From Ga0077560 sp046330395 (GTDB taxonomy: Bacteria; Actinomycetota; Thermoleophilia; Miltoncostaeales; Miltoncostaeaceae), in the NCBI GenBank assembly GCA_046330395.1, contig JAXLSS010000003.1:186001-250000 (forward strand): 64,000 nucleotides of DNA, read 5' to 3'. A model generated the notes under the pieces. That model searched no databases. It worked only from the letters and a program-made list of their open reading frames with translations, and was not told the DNA's origin. Of this stretch, positions 1 through 8,695 are shown in pieces (within the stretch, counting starts at the first letter, position 1; every line of letters starts with the position of its first letter). The position numbers and the translations under genes are program-made.

Positions 1-1605
1 GTACAGGGCGGCGTCGGCCCGTGTCATGAGGTCGGTCGCCTCGCCGGCGTCGCCGGTGCAGGCCACGCCCGCCGACACCGTCACCAGCGGCACGCGGCCC
101 ATGCCGGTGCTGCGCATGGCCAGCCGGGCGCGCTCGGCGGCGTCGTGGGCGCCCGCGGCGTCGGTGGCCGGCATCAACCAGGCGAACTCCTCACCGCCCA
201 CCCGGGCCACCATGTCCCCGCCGCGGGCGAGGTCGCCCAGCCGGCGGGCCACCTCCACCAGCACCTGATCGCCGGCCTGGTGACCCAGCCCGTCGTTGAC
301 GGTCTTGAAATGGTCGATGTCCATCAGCACCAGGGCGAGCGGCCCCCCGTCCTCGGCCGCGGCCAGCTCGTGGCGCATGCGCTCCTGGAAGGCCCGGTGG
401 TTGGCCAGCCCCGTCAGTGGATCGGTGGTGGCCTGGTCGGTGAGGCGCGCCCGCGCCTCCACCCCGGCGATGGCCATGCCCAGGGTGGCGGCCAGGCGCT
501 CCAGCCGGGGATGCACCTGCCGGGCCCGCCCCGCGTCCTGCACCACCACGGCCACGGCCCCCCAGCAGCACCCCTCCACCACCACCGGCACCGCCAGGCA
601 CGCCCCGCCCCCGGGTGGCGGCTCGTCCCCGTCGCGCCGTCCGCCCGCCTCCACCGGCCGCACCACGGCGGCCGCGCCGGCCAGGACCTCGCCGGCCGCC
701 AGGTCCGGGCGGCCGCCCGCGGGGCCGAGGGCCGCCATCCGGCCGGGTGCCCCGGAGGGGCGGGCGGCGTACACCGCCACCGACCCCACGCCGGGGATGG
801 CCAGCGCGTGGCGTGCGGCCAGGTCCACCACCTCCTGCACGGTGGTGCCGCGGGCCACCGCGGTGGTGATCTCCGCACCTGCCTGCTGTTCCTCCGACAC
901 CCAGCGAAGGGCCCCCACCACCCGGCCGCGGGCGCGGTCCAGGAGCACCCACAGCGCAAGGGCCAGGACGCCCAGCAGGCCCCCCGCCCAGCCCAAGCGT
1001 GTCAGCAGCCGCGTGCGCAGGGCGGCCTCATGCATCCCCTCGTGCGCCCGCTGCGCCTCGAGCGCCCCCACCCAGTCGTCCGCGCGCCGGCTGAGGCGAC
1101 GTGACAGCACCCCCAGCTGCCGCTGGGCGCGGTGCTGTGCGGGCGAGCCCGCGCGGGTGCGCACGTTGCGCACCACCAGGAGCAGCACCTGCATCATGGC
1201 GTCCTGGGTGAGCCGCCCACGGCGGTTCACCTCCGGCGGCACCCAGCCGCGCTGATCCTCTAGCAGGGCCGCCATGTCGTGCGCCGCCAGCTGCACGTCC
1301 CGCATCCGGCCCGGTGTGAGGCCCTTGCGCAGCGGGTGCAGCGCGACGGCCCGGAAGTAGCCCACCTGCACGTCCATCAACCCGTTGCGCAGGTGCTGCA
1401 CGCGGGCCACCGCGTCGTCGGCGCGGTCCCGCTGGGCGGTGAGCCGGCCCAGCTCACCCACCACCACCACGGCGGCGCCGATGGCGGCGGCGGCCATCAG
1501 GCACACCGCAGACATCTGCACCAGCTGCAGGATGCGCAGGCGGACGGCCGCCCGCCCCCACGAGATGGGACCGGCGGGGGGTGCGTCCCCGGGGACCGGG
1601 TTCAC
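1..1605 (-). CDS. Membrane-anchored GAF-like/GGDEF diguanylate cyclase (3' end outside window)
   Basis: Synthesises cyclic di-GMP from two GTP at the membrane. About 535 codons are visible and the gene runs off the left edge. A hydrophobic segment near residues 28-50, a long helical periplasmic or linker region, a second hydrophobic segment near residue 200, a GAF-like region, then GGDEF. Readable motifs are DPLTGLANHRAF, MDIDHFKTVND, the active-site GGEEF (198-184) and, five residues before it, RGGD, the RxxD inhibitory I-site. The motif VTVSAGVA follows. GTG 1605 is the only start codon after the in-frame stop at 1647-1645; no clear ribosome site is seen. The family and activity are clear from motifs; the sensed signal is unknown. 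Confidence 0.9.
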   Translation of the reverse strand, partial: MNPVPGDAPPAGPISWGRAAVRLRILQLVQMSAVCLMAAAAIGAAVVVVGELGRLTAQRDRADDAVARVQHLRNGLMDVQVGYFRAVALHPLRKGLTPGRMRDVQLAAHDMAALLEDQRGWVPPEVNRRGRLTQDAMMQVLLLVVRNVRTRAGSPAQHRAQRQLGVLSRRLSRRADDWVGALEAQRAHEGMHEAALRTRLLTRLGWAGGLLGVLALALWVLLDRARGRVVGALRWVSEEQQAGAEITTAVARGTTVQEVVDLAARHALAIPGVGSVAVYAARPSGAPGRMAALGPAGGRPDLAAGEVLAGAAAVVRPVEAGGRRDGDEPPPGGGACLAVPVVVEGCCWGAVAVVVQDAGRARQVHPRLERLAATLGMAIAGVEARARLTDQATTDPLTGLANHRAFQERMRHELAAAEDGGPLALVLMDIDHFKTVNDGLGHQAGDQVLVEVARRLGDLARGGDMVARVGGEEFAWLMPATDAAGAHDAAERARLAMRSTGMGRVPLVTVSAGVACTGDAGEATDLMTRADAALY

Positions 1606-1715
1606 GCGACGGCCGGCGTGCGAGGGAGGCGACGACGCATTCCCTCACCTATCGGCACCACCCCGGAATGGGATGACGGTTTTCGGCGTTCCGGGCACCC
1701 GGGCCCTGAACCGGC

Positions 1716-2198
1716 TCAGGTGTCGCGCGAGAGGCGGCGCACCACGGTGGAGGTGCCGCCGGCCAGCACCAGCAGCCCCGCCATCGCCGACAGCACGATG
1801 AACGGCACCGGGATGCCGGAGTCGGGTCCCACCACGCCCGCGTTGGGCAGGTCCAGCACGGTGGCCGCGGTGGGGTGCGAGGCCGACCCCGCCGAGTCAC
1901 CCGCACCGGCGCCGTTGCCCCGCACCGGGGAGCCGGCCCGCTCGGGCGCCACCGCGCCGAACAGCTCGCGGCTGAGGGCGTCGTTGATGGCCCGCATGGC
2001 AAGCGTGTTGTCGCGGCCCGTGGCGATGTCCATCGCCCGGTGCAGCACGTCGGGCGGGTACGAGCCGTCCACGATCTGGTTGTCGGCCCAGTCCGCCATC
2101 ACCTGCTCGGCGGTGGGCGTGGTCACGGCCGCGGCGGGCGCGACGGCCACCACCGACAGCGCGGCGGCCACGATCAGGGATGTCACGGGTCGTTTCAT
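1716..2198 (-). CDS. Small secreted protein with C-terminal sorting-signal-like tail
   Basis: 160 residues. I chose the ATG at 2198 (MKRPVTSL) rather than the upstream in-frame start at 2282 because it places a signal peptide (basic n-region, hydrophobic core, APAAA cleavage area) at the N-terminus. A helical acidic domain (about residues 30-90) is followed by a Ser/Gly/Ala-rich linker, then LPNAG, a spacer, a hydrophobic segment (FIVLSAMAGLLVLAGG) and a basic RRLSR end. This order resembles a sortase substrate, although LPNAG is not the canonical LPxTG. It could equally be a simple C-terminally anchored membrane protein. No known family recognised. Confidence 0.7.
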   Translation of the reverse strand: MKRPVTSLIVAAALSVVAVAPAAAVTTPTAEQVMADWADNQIVDGSYPPDVLHRAMDIATGRDNTLAMRAINDALSRELFGAVAPERAGSPVRGNGAGAGDSAGSASHPTAATVLDLPNAGVVGPDSGIPVPFIVLSAMAGLLVLAGGTSTVVRRLSRDT

Positions 2199-2318
2199 GT
2201 TGCGTTTCGCATGGTACGGCCCCGACGTGCCATTGCCACCATTGCTCATCGATTCATAACCCATGGGTCGCGAACGGATCATTTCCCGCGGTCCGCGGGA
2301 GGCCGCGGTGCCTGCTGG

Positions 2319-2324
2319 TACCGT
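2319..2324 (+). promoter_or_regulatory. Candidate -10 element (TACCGT) for near-leaderless rmd
   Basis: TACCGT fits the actinobacterial TANNNT -10 pattern and ends 8 nt before the GTG at 2333, so transcription would start at or next to the start codon. Weak alone; the same geometry recurs before several genes in this window. Confidence 0.3.
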
Positions 2325-2332
2325 CCGCCGCT

Positions 2333-3283
2333 GTGCGCGTTCTCGTCACCGGAGTCTCGGGGTTCGTCGGAAACCACCTGGCACCTGCGCTGCTGCGCGA
2401 CGGCGCGACCGTGGCGGGGCTGGTGGAGGGTGCCGGCGAGCGGGTGCCGGCCGGAGCGGAGGTGCTCGCCGGTGACGTCACCGACGCCGGCGCCGTCGCG
2501 CGGGCCGTGACCGCCTTCCGGCCGGAGGCCGTGGTGCACCTGGCCGGCGCGTCCTCGGTGGGCGCCTCCCTGGCCGACCCGCTGCCGGGGTGGCACGTCA
2601 ACGCCATCGGCACCATGAACGTGCTGGAGGCGGTGCGCCTGCACGCCCCCGAGGCCGTGGTGCTGTGCGTCGCCAGCGCGGAGATCCACGGCCGCGTGCC
2701 CCTGGACGCGCTGCCGGTCACGCCGGAAACGCCCCTGCGGCCGCTGTCCCCGTACGGGGCGTCCAAGGCCGCGGCCGACCTGGCGGCCGCCCAGTACCAC
2801 GACGGGTTCGGCGTGCGGGCGGTGCGCGTGCGGTCGTTCAACCACATCGGGCCGGGCCAGGGTGAGGGGTTCGTTGTGCCCCGCGTGGCGATGCAAATCG
2901 CCACGGCCGAGGCCGCGGGCGCCGCGCGCGTGGCCCTGCGCATGGGCAACCTGGACACGCGCCGGGACTTCACCGACGTGCGCGACGTGGCGGAGGCCTA
3001 CCGGGTGCTGCTGCACCAGGGCGTCCCCGACCGGCCCTACGTGGTGTGCTCGGGGCGCTCGGTGGCCATCCGCGAGCTGGTGGACCGCCTTGCCGCCCTC
3101 ACCGACCTGCCCGTGGACGTGGACACTGACCCGGCGCTCATGCGCGCCGGGGAGCAGGCCGACCTGTTCGGCGACGCGTCCGCCCTGGCCGAGCTGGGGT
3201 GGACCCCGCGCATCCCCCTGGACCGCACCCTCGCCGACACCCTGGACTGGTGTCGCTCACGCGCCGCCGCGCAGAAGGAATAG
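2333..3283 (+). CDS. rmd: GDP-4-keto-6-deoxy-D-mannose reductase (RMD-like)
   Basis: 316-residue extended short-chain dehydrogenase. The family reduces GDP-4-keto-6-deoxy-D-mannose, the Gmd product, to GDP-D-rhamnose. It starts with VRVLVTGVSGFVG (NAD(P)-binding glycine motif) and has catalytic Tyr and Lys in SPYGASKAAAD, then FNHIGPGQ and RRDFTDVRDVAEAY, typical of RMD. GTG 2333 is chosen because the Rossmann fold begins there. The stop lies two bases before gmd, with which it forms an operon. A related epimerase such as a GDP-fucose or GDP-6-deoxytalose enzyme is possible, but adjacency to gmd and the motif set favour RMD. Confidence 0.85.
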   Translation: MRVLVTGVSGFVGNHLAPALLRDGATVAGLVEGAGERVPAGAEVLAGDVTDAGAVARAVTAFRPEAVVHLAGASSVGASLADPLPGWHVNAIGTMNVLEAVRLHAPEAVVLCVASAEIHGRVPLDALPVTPETPLRPLSPYGASKAAADLAAAQYHDGFGVRAVRVRSFNHIGPGQGEGFVVPRVAMQIATAEAAGAARVALRMGNLDTRRDFTDVRDVAEAYRVLLHQGVPDRPYVVCSGRSVAIRELVDRLAALTDLPVDVDTDPALMRAGEQADLFGDASALAELGWTPRIPLDRTLADTLDWCRSRAAAQKE

Positions 3284-3285
3284 CC

Positions 3286-4245
3286 ATGCCGACCGCCCTC
3301 ATCACCGGCATCACCGGCCAGGACGGCTCCTACCTGGCGGAGCTCCTCCTGGACAAGGGATACGAGGTGTGGGGCATGGTGCGCCGCTCCTCCACCGAGT
3401 CGTACGAGCGCATCGACCACCTGCGCGACCGCATCCGCCTGGTGCAGGGCGACCTGCTGGATCAGCCCTCGCTCACCTCCGCCCTCCTCGACGCCCAGCC
3501 GGACGAGGTCTACAACCTGGCGGCGCAGTCGTTCGTGCCCACCTCCTGGAGCCAGCCGGTGCTCACCGCCGAGTTCACCGCGGTGGGCGTGACGCGCCTG
3601 CTGGAGGCCGTGCGGCAGGTGAACCCGGGCATCCGGTACTACCAGGCCAGCAGCAGCGAGATGTTCGGCAAGGTGCGCGAGACCCCCCAGAACGAGTTCA
3701 CGCCGCTGTACCCGCGCAGCCCCTACGGGGTGGCCAAGTGCTACGGCCACTACATCACGGTGAACTACCGCGAGAGCTACGGCATGCACTGCACCTCGGG
3801 GATCCTCTTCAACCACGAGTCACCGCGGCGCGGGCTGGAGTTCGTCACCCGCAAGGTCACCGACGGCGCGGCCCGCATCAAGCTGGGGCTGGCCACCGAG
3901 CTGCGGCTCGGCAACCTCGACGCCCGGCGCGACTGGGGGTTCGCCGGCGACTACGTGCGGGCCATGTGGCTGATGCTGCAGCAGCCGGAGCCGGACGACT
4001 ACGTCGTGTCCACCGGTGAGACCCACACGGTGCGGCGGCTGGTGGAGCTGGCGTTCGCGCGCGTGGGCCTGGACCCCGACGAGCATGTGGTGCTGGACCC
4101 GGCGTTCGTGCGGCCCGCGGAGGTGGATCTGCTGGTCGGCGACGCCTCCAAGGCCCACCGGGAGCTGGGCTGGCGCCCCGAGGTGGACTTCGAGGGCCTC
4201 GGGGCCATGATGGTGGACGCCGACCTGGCCCGGCTGAGGGGCTAG
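3286..4245 (+). CDS. gmd: GDP-mannose 4,6-dehydratase
   Basis: 319 residues, intact. Converts GDP-D-mannose to GDP-4-keto-6-deoxy-D-mannose in the cytoplasm, the first step to GDP-D-rhamnose (with the preceding rmd). Motifs: TGITGQDGSYLAE (nucleotide binding), RRSSTESYERIDHL, SSSEMFGKVRETPQNE, and catalytic Tyr/Lys in SPYGVAKCYGHY, then NHESPRRGLEFVTRK and LGNLDARRDWGFAGDYV, all characteristic of GMD. The ATG at 3286 is preceded by AAGGAA within rmd's end. Slightly shorter than many GMDs (about 340-370), but all core motifs are present. Confidence 0.95.
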   Translation: MPTALITGITGQDGSYLAELLLDKGYEVWGMVRRSSTESYERIDHLRDRIRLVQGDLLDQPSLTSALLDAQPDEVYNLAAQSFVPTSWSQPVLTAEFTAVGVTRLLEAVRQVNPGIRYYQASSSEMFGKVRETPQNEFTPLYPRSPYGVAKCYGHYITVNYRESYGMHCTSGILFNHESPRRGLEFVTRKVTDGAARIKLGLATELRLGNLDARRDWGFAGDYVRAMWLMLQQPEPDDYVVSTGETHTVRRLVELAFARVGLDPDEHVVLDPAFVRPAEVDLLVGDASKAHRELGWRPEVDFEGLGAMMVDADLARLRG

Positions 4246-4255
4246 GTCCCGGGGG

Positions 4256-5445
4256 CTACGCCCCGCGCACCCACTCGCAGTGCATCGCCACCGGCCCGAT
4301 CCCCTGGCCGTTCGGGAACACCGTGAACTCCAGCGCGTGGTCCACCCGGTGCAGGGGCTCGCCGGTGGGCGACATCAACGCGGCGTCGATGGCGAAGCGA
4401 CCCTCGAACAGCGGCAGGGCGGGGACGTTCAGGGTGAGGCGGTGTTTGGGTTCGTGGCGGCAGGCTCTCGCGGCGGCCGCGATGGGGCTGTGGGCGAGCT
4501 GGTCAGCACGTAGCCGTCCACGGTGCGGATGCGCAGCTCCACCAGGAACCCGGTGGGTGACTCCACCTCCACCTCCACGTCCACCGCGAAGGGCTGCATG
4601 GCCACGAACCGGTCGGAGGCCACGCCCTCGCTGTGGCTTCGCAGCGACGCGATGCGGGCCAGTTTCCACGCGCCCCGGCCACCGCAAGGCCGCCCTCCCT
4701 GCCCGCGGCGCTCAGCTGCTGGTGGTAGGCGTCCAGCACCTCCGACGTGTCGCCGTCGCGCTGCACGTGCCTGCCGGACAGCCAGAAGGCGCGGTCGCAC
4801 ACCAGCTCCACGGCGGAGGCGGCGTGGCTGACGAAACAGATGGTCACGCCCTGGCTGGAACTCCGCGATGCGCGACAGGCACTTGCTCTGGAACGCCGCG
4901 TCGCCCACGGCCAGGATCTCGTCCAGCAGGAGGATGTCCGGGTTGAGCTCGGCCGCCACCGAGAACCCCAGCCGGGCGTACATGCCGCTGCTGTAGGTGC
5001 GCACCGGGGCGTCGATGAAGCCCTCCAGCTCCGAGAAGCCGATGCGGTCCATCTTGGCGGCGATGTCGCGTCGGGAGATGCCGTGGATGGACGCGTTGAG
5101 GATGACGTTCTCCCGGCCCGAGAAGTCGGGGTGGAACCCGGCGCCCAGCTCCAGCAGCGACACCACGCGGCCGCCGGTGCGCACCACGCCGGAGTCCGGC
5201 GGGAGGATGCCGGCGATCAGCTTCAGCATCGTGCTCTTCCCGGCTGTGTTGGCGCCGACGATGCCCAGCGCCGTGCCGGGTTCCACGCGCAGGCTCAGCG
5301 TCCTTCAGGGCGTGTCGATGGTGTGGGCCCGCACGCGGCCCTTGCGCAGGAGGGTCTCCTTCAGCGTGAAGTTCCGCTCCAGCATCAGGCGGTAGCTGCG
5401 CGAGACGCGCTCGAACTCGATGGTGCCGGTGGGCAGGCTGCTCAC
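4256..5445 (-). CDS. wzt: Polysaccharide ABC exporter ATPase, Wzt-like (frameshifted)
   Basis: ATP-binding subunit of an ABC-2 polysaccharide exporter. GTG 5445 overlaps the permease stop (GTGA). The reading frame is broken: near 5300 two compensating indels, then shifts near 4855, 4690 and 4480. Reassembled it shows IEFERVSRSYR, Walker A GANTAGKST (about residue 60), the Wzt/TagH-type signature TYSSGMYARLGFS, Walker B DILLLDEILAVGD and H-loop CFVSHA. A C-terminal domain (VDVEVEVESPTGFLVEL, HRLTLNVPALPLFEGRFAID) matches the Wzt carbohydrate-binding domain that recognises the glycan end. Walker A has Thr where Gly is usual (GANGAGKS), still within GxxxxGKS/T. The breaks look like sequence errors because each conserved block survives in some frame. 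Confidence 0.85.
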
Positions 5446-6235
5446 AGCTCCACCGCCAGGTCGCGCTGCAGCCGCTGGAACACCGCGGAACTCGGCGGCC
5501 GCGACGGCGGCGCCGAGCAGGAAGGTGTAGAGCCACAGGGCCAGCGACGGCACCCAGGTGCCCGTGGTACACGAGGTCCTGCAGCAGGGTGACGTACGGA
5601 GTGGGGAAGTTGACCCACTTGAGGATGAACTCCAGCGTGGGGTGGTACGCCAGCCGGGCCAGGCCGCTCAGCTCGTAGATGATCGGCGTGCAGAAGAACC
5701 ACGGGATCAGCAGGGCCGAGATGATGAACTCGACGTCGCGGAAGTAGACGTTCAGCACCGACATCGCCAGCGCCAGCCCCATCACCAGCGCCACCACGGG
5801 CAGCAGCCCCAGGGGCAGCAGCAGCAGCATGAGGCCGTGGTGGGCGCTCCAGATCAGTGAGAACGGCACCATGATCGCCACCATCACCAGCACGGTGATG
5901 AAATGCGACGACAGGGAGCTCACCGGGATGATGGCCCGCGGGAACTGCACCTTGGTGACCAGGTTCTTGTTGGCCAGCAGGCTCCCGCCGCCCGCGATGA
6001 TGCCCGCGCTGAAGAACCCCCAGAATGCGATGCCCACGATGATGTACAGGGGGTAGTGGGGGGTGGAGCTGCCGGACAGCAGGAACGAGAACACGAACGT
6101 GTACGTGGCGGCCAGCACCAGCGGGATGATCATGGTCCAGGCCACGCCCAGCCACGACCCCTTGTAGCGCCCGCGCACCTCCCGTCGTGCCAGGTTGAGG
6201 AACAGCTCGCGTGACGCGGGGGAGAACAGCTCCAT
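5442..6235 (-). CDS. wzm: Polysaccharide ABC exporter permease, Wzm-like (frameshifted near C-terminus)
   Basis: ABC-2 type membrane subunit that moves lipid-linked polysaccharide across the membrane. The N-terminus LARREVRGRYKGSWLGVAW is the family signature; about six membrane helices follow (IIPLVLAATYTFVF, YIIVGIAFWGFF, ITVLVMVAIMVPF, MLLLLPLGLLPVV, IPWFFCTPIIYE and WLYTFLLGAAVAA). The frame shifts near 5560 and again near 5490, after which the true end (VFQRLQRDLAVEL, stop 5442) is reached. ATG 6235 lies four bases after the DUF2304 gene and the stop overlaps the ATPase start, so permease and ATPase are translationally coupled. Confidence 0.88.
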
Positions 6236-6239
6236 GGGT

Positions 6240-6647
6240 TCAGTCCGCCGCCGGGCGCGTCGGTGCGTCCTCTCGGGCGGTGGGCTCCTCCCGCGCGGCG
6301 AGGCCGTCGCGCAGTCGCCGCAGTTCCTCGTCCATCAACGCCACGCGCTGCGCCAACGAGCGCATGCGGTTGGTGAGACGGGAGATCGACAGGGTGGCAT
6401 CCAGCAGTGCCACCCCCAGGAACCCCACCAGCACCAGGAACAGCGCCGAGGGTGGGTACGCGATGCCGAGCAGGCGCGAGAAGGCGGCCAGCAGCGCCGG
6501 GATGGCTCCCAGCAGCACGATCACCACGCCGCCCAGGAGCCAGATCATGGCGTGGCGTTCCTGCAGGCGCCGGCTGCGGATCATGCCGAGCACCAGCACG
6601 CAGACCCCCAGCGCGATCACCACGCCCATGACCACCAGGCGGGTCAT
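6240..6647 (-). CDS. DUF2304 family membrane protein
   Basis: 135 residues with two to three membrane helices (VVMGVVIALGVCVLVLGMI, MIWLLGGVVIVLLGAIPALL, ALFLVLVGFLGVALLDATL) and a charged helical C-terminus (LMDEELRRLRDGLAAREE). The pattern, with RRLQERHAMIWLL after the first helix, matches DUF2304 proteins, which often accompany DPM-like GT2 enzymes in cell-surface loci. Its start overlaps the stop of the upstream GT2 by four bases (ATGA). A role as accessory or anchor for the glycosyltransferase is inference. Confidence 0.82.
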   Translation of the reverse strand: MTRLVVMGVVIALGVCVLVLGMIRSRRLQERHAMIWLLGGVVIVLLGAIPALLAAFSRLLGIAYPPSALFLVLVGFLGVALLDATLSISRLTNRMRSLAQRVALMDEELRRLRDGLAAREEPTAREDAPTRPAAD

Positions 6648-7396
6648 GCCGGGTCCTCCGCCGTGGGCTGGCGCCCGATGAACTGCACCAGCACCGCCAG
6701 CGTCACCTTCACCATGTAGTAGGCCGAGCGGAACGGGGTGATCGACGAGCGCCCGGTCTCGCGGTTGCGCATCAGCACCGGCACCTCGACGGTGCGCAGG
6801 CCGGCGCGGCGCACCAGCACCAGCGCCTCCACCTCGGGGTAGTCATACGGGTAGTGGTCGGCGAACAGCTCGATGGTGCGCCGGTCGGCGGCCCGGAAAC
6901 CGGAGGTGGTGTCGGTGAGCCGCTGGCCCGTGAGCCGGGACACCAGGCGGGCGAACAGCACGATCCCGCCACGCCGCGCGGCCGAGGCGGTGTACCCGGT
7001 GGCCTCCGCGAAACGTGAGCCGACCGCGTAGTTGGCACCCGACTCGTTGAGCGCGCGGATGAGGTGGATCACCTGGTCGGCGCGGTGCTGCCCGTCGCCG
7101 TCCACCTGAACGGCCACGTCGAAGTCCTCCTCGGCGGCGATCTTGAAGCCGGTCTGCACCGTGGTGCCGATGCCCGAGTTGAAGGGCATACGCACCACGC
7201 GCGCGCCGGCCGCTCGGGCTTCGGCGGCCGTCTCGTCGTGCGAGCCGTCGTCCACCACGACCACCTCGGCCTGCGGCACCTCGGCGCGGACCTCGGACAC
7301 CACCGCTCCGACGGACCCCGCTTCGTTGTAGGCGGGCACCACCACCAGGACGCGTCGGCCTTCGATGCGTCCGGCGCCCTGACCGGCGTCGGGCAC
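6644..7396 (-). CDS. GT2 glycosyltransferase, polyprenol-phosphate hexosyltransferase type
   Basis: 250 residues, intact. GT-A fold: VLVVVPAYNEAGSVGAVV, VVVVDDGSHDET (nucleotide binding), QVDGDGQH (metal-binding acidic motif), GSRF, and TDTTSGFRAADRR, typical of the DPMS/DPG-synthase branch that transfers a hexose to polyprenyl phosphate. There are no long C-terminal membrane helices, so the DUF2304 partner downstream may supply anchoring (inference). Donor sugar cannot be read from sequence. Followed by the exporter genes and preceded by a flippase, so it belongs to the same envelope-glycan operon. Confidence 0.85.
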   Translation of the reverse strand: MPDAGQGAGRIEGRRVLVVVPAYNEAGSVGAVVSEVRAEVPQAEVVVVDDGSHDETAAEARAAGARVVRMPFNSGIGTTVQTGFKIAAEEDFDVAVQVDGDGQHRADQVIHLIRALNESGANYAVGSRFAEATGYTASAARRGGIVLFARLVSRLTGQRLTDTTSGFRAADRRTIELFADHYPYDYPEVEALVLVRRAGLRTVEVPVLMRNRETGRSSITPFRSAYYMVKVTLAVLVQFIGRQPTAEDPA

Positions 7397-7398
7397 GC

Positions 7399-8695
7399 TC
7401 AGGCGGCTCCGGTGCGTGGCTGTGCGGGGCGCAACATCGCCCGCATGCTACGCGAGAGTCCCGCGTCCGACTGTCCGTAGCGCAGCTCGTAGACCACGAG
7501 CCCCGCACACCCCACCGCGGTCTCCACCACCAGCAGCTGGGCCACGGAGCGGTGGAACACCGCGAACAGCACGGCCTCCACCGCGCCCAGCGCGGCGACC
7601 ACCCAGGCGAAGCCGTCCACGCCGCGGGCCAGCTGGTGGTTCATCATCAGCAGCAGCAGGCCGGTGAGCCCGGTGGTGGCGATCACCGGCGCCAGGTACA
7701 CGGCGCCGTCCCCGAATTTGTGGCCGAACAGCAGCTCCACCAGGGGCCGGCCGACGAGGGCGGTCCAGCCCCGCCGTCACCGCGACGGTGACGATCGTGA
7801 TGCTCACGCCCAGTCCCAGCAGCCGGGACGCGCTGTGGCCCTCGTGCTCCAGTGTGGCGACCCGCGGCTGCAGCACCCAGGCGACCGCCTGCGGGATGAT
7901 CACCGTGGCCTTGGCCAGCACGGCGACGCCGGCGAACAGGCCCGCGGTGTGCGCCGGCAGCGTCGCCCGGGCCACGATGTAGTCGAGGTTGAGCAGGGTC
8001 CCGACGCCGGTGAGGCCCAGCGCGAGCGGTCCGAGGGTCCGCAGGAACCGCCGCCACAGGTGCCGCGGGGGGTCGAGGGGCGATGGGACGCCGCGGGGCC
8101 ACGCGAGCGCCACGGCCGCTCCCCCCGCCACCAGCATCGCCGCGGCGCTGCCGGCCACGGCGCTGGTGACCGCCGCGAAGGCGGGCAGCAGGGCCAGCAG
8201 CGCCAGCGGGCGCGGCACGCCCAGGAGTGACACCGCACCCGCGAAGGCACCGAATCGCTGCTGGCCCTGCAGGATGCCCGTGCCAAGCGAGAACACCGGG
8301 ATGGGCAGCACCGCCACAGCGGTCCACACCACCTCGGCCCAGCTGAGCCCCGGGGCCGCCAGCCGGGCCACCACCCCCACCACCACGGCGGCCACGGCGC
8401 CCCCCGCCACGCAGCGGGCCACCGCGTGGCGCATCAGCCACGCGGCCTCCGGGGACCGGTCTGGGAACGTCGGGATGAGTCGGGCCACGCCCACCTGCAC
8501 CGCGCCCGCGGGGATCTGCACCAGCATCGCCACCGCCAGCAGCGCCCCCACGGTGGCGTAGTCCCTCGGCCCGCTGACGCGCTCGGCGATGGTGAAGTAG
8601 GCGTAGTTGCCGATGTTCCACAGGGCCAGGCCCACCAGCACCAGGTGGAGGCCGCCCAGTGCGCGATGGCCGCTGGCTCCGGGGACGTCGCTCAC
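7399..8695 (-). CDS. Oligosaccharide flippase (Wzx/MATE-like), frameshifted
   Basis: Polytopic membrane protein of the polysaccharide-transporter superfamily, about 430 residues and 12 or more hydrophobic segments. The N-terminus (LVLVGLALWNIGNYAYFTIA, then YATVGALLAVAMLVQIPAG) is typical of Wzx-like proteins. One indel near 7750 separates the main part from the C-terminus (LLFGHKFGDGAVYLAPVI, TTGLTGLLLLMMNHQL). GTG 8695 overlaps the stop of the upstream gene (GTGA). Predicted to flip a lipid-linked oligosaccharide to the outer membrane face. It sits in the same operon as an ABC exporter, an unusual pairing. Confidence 0.82.
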
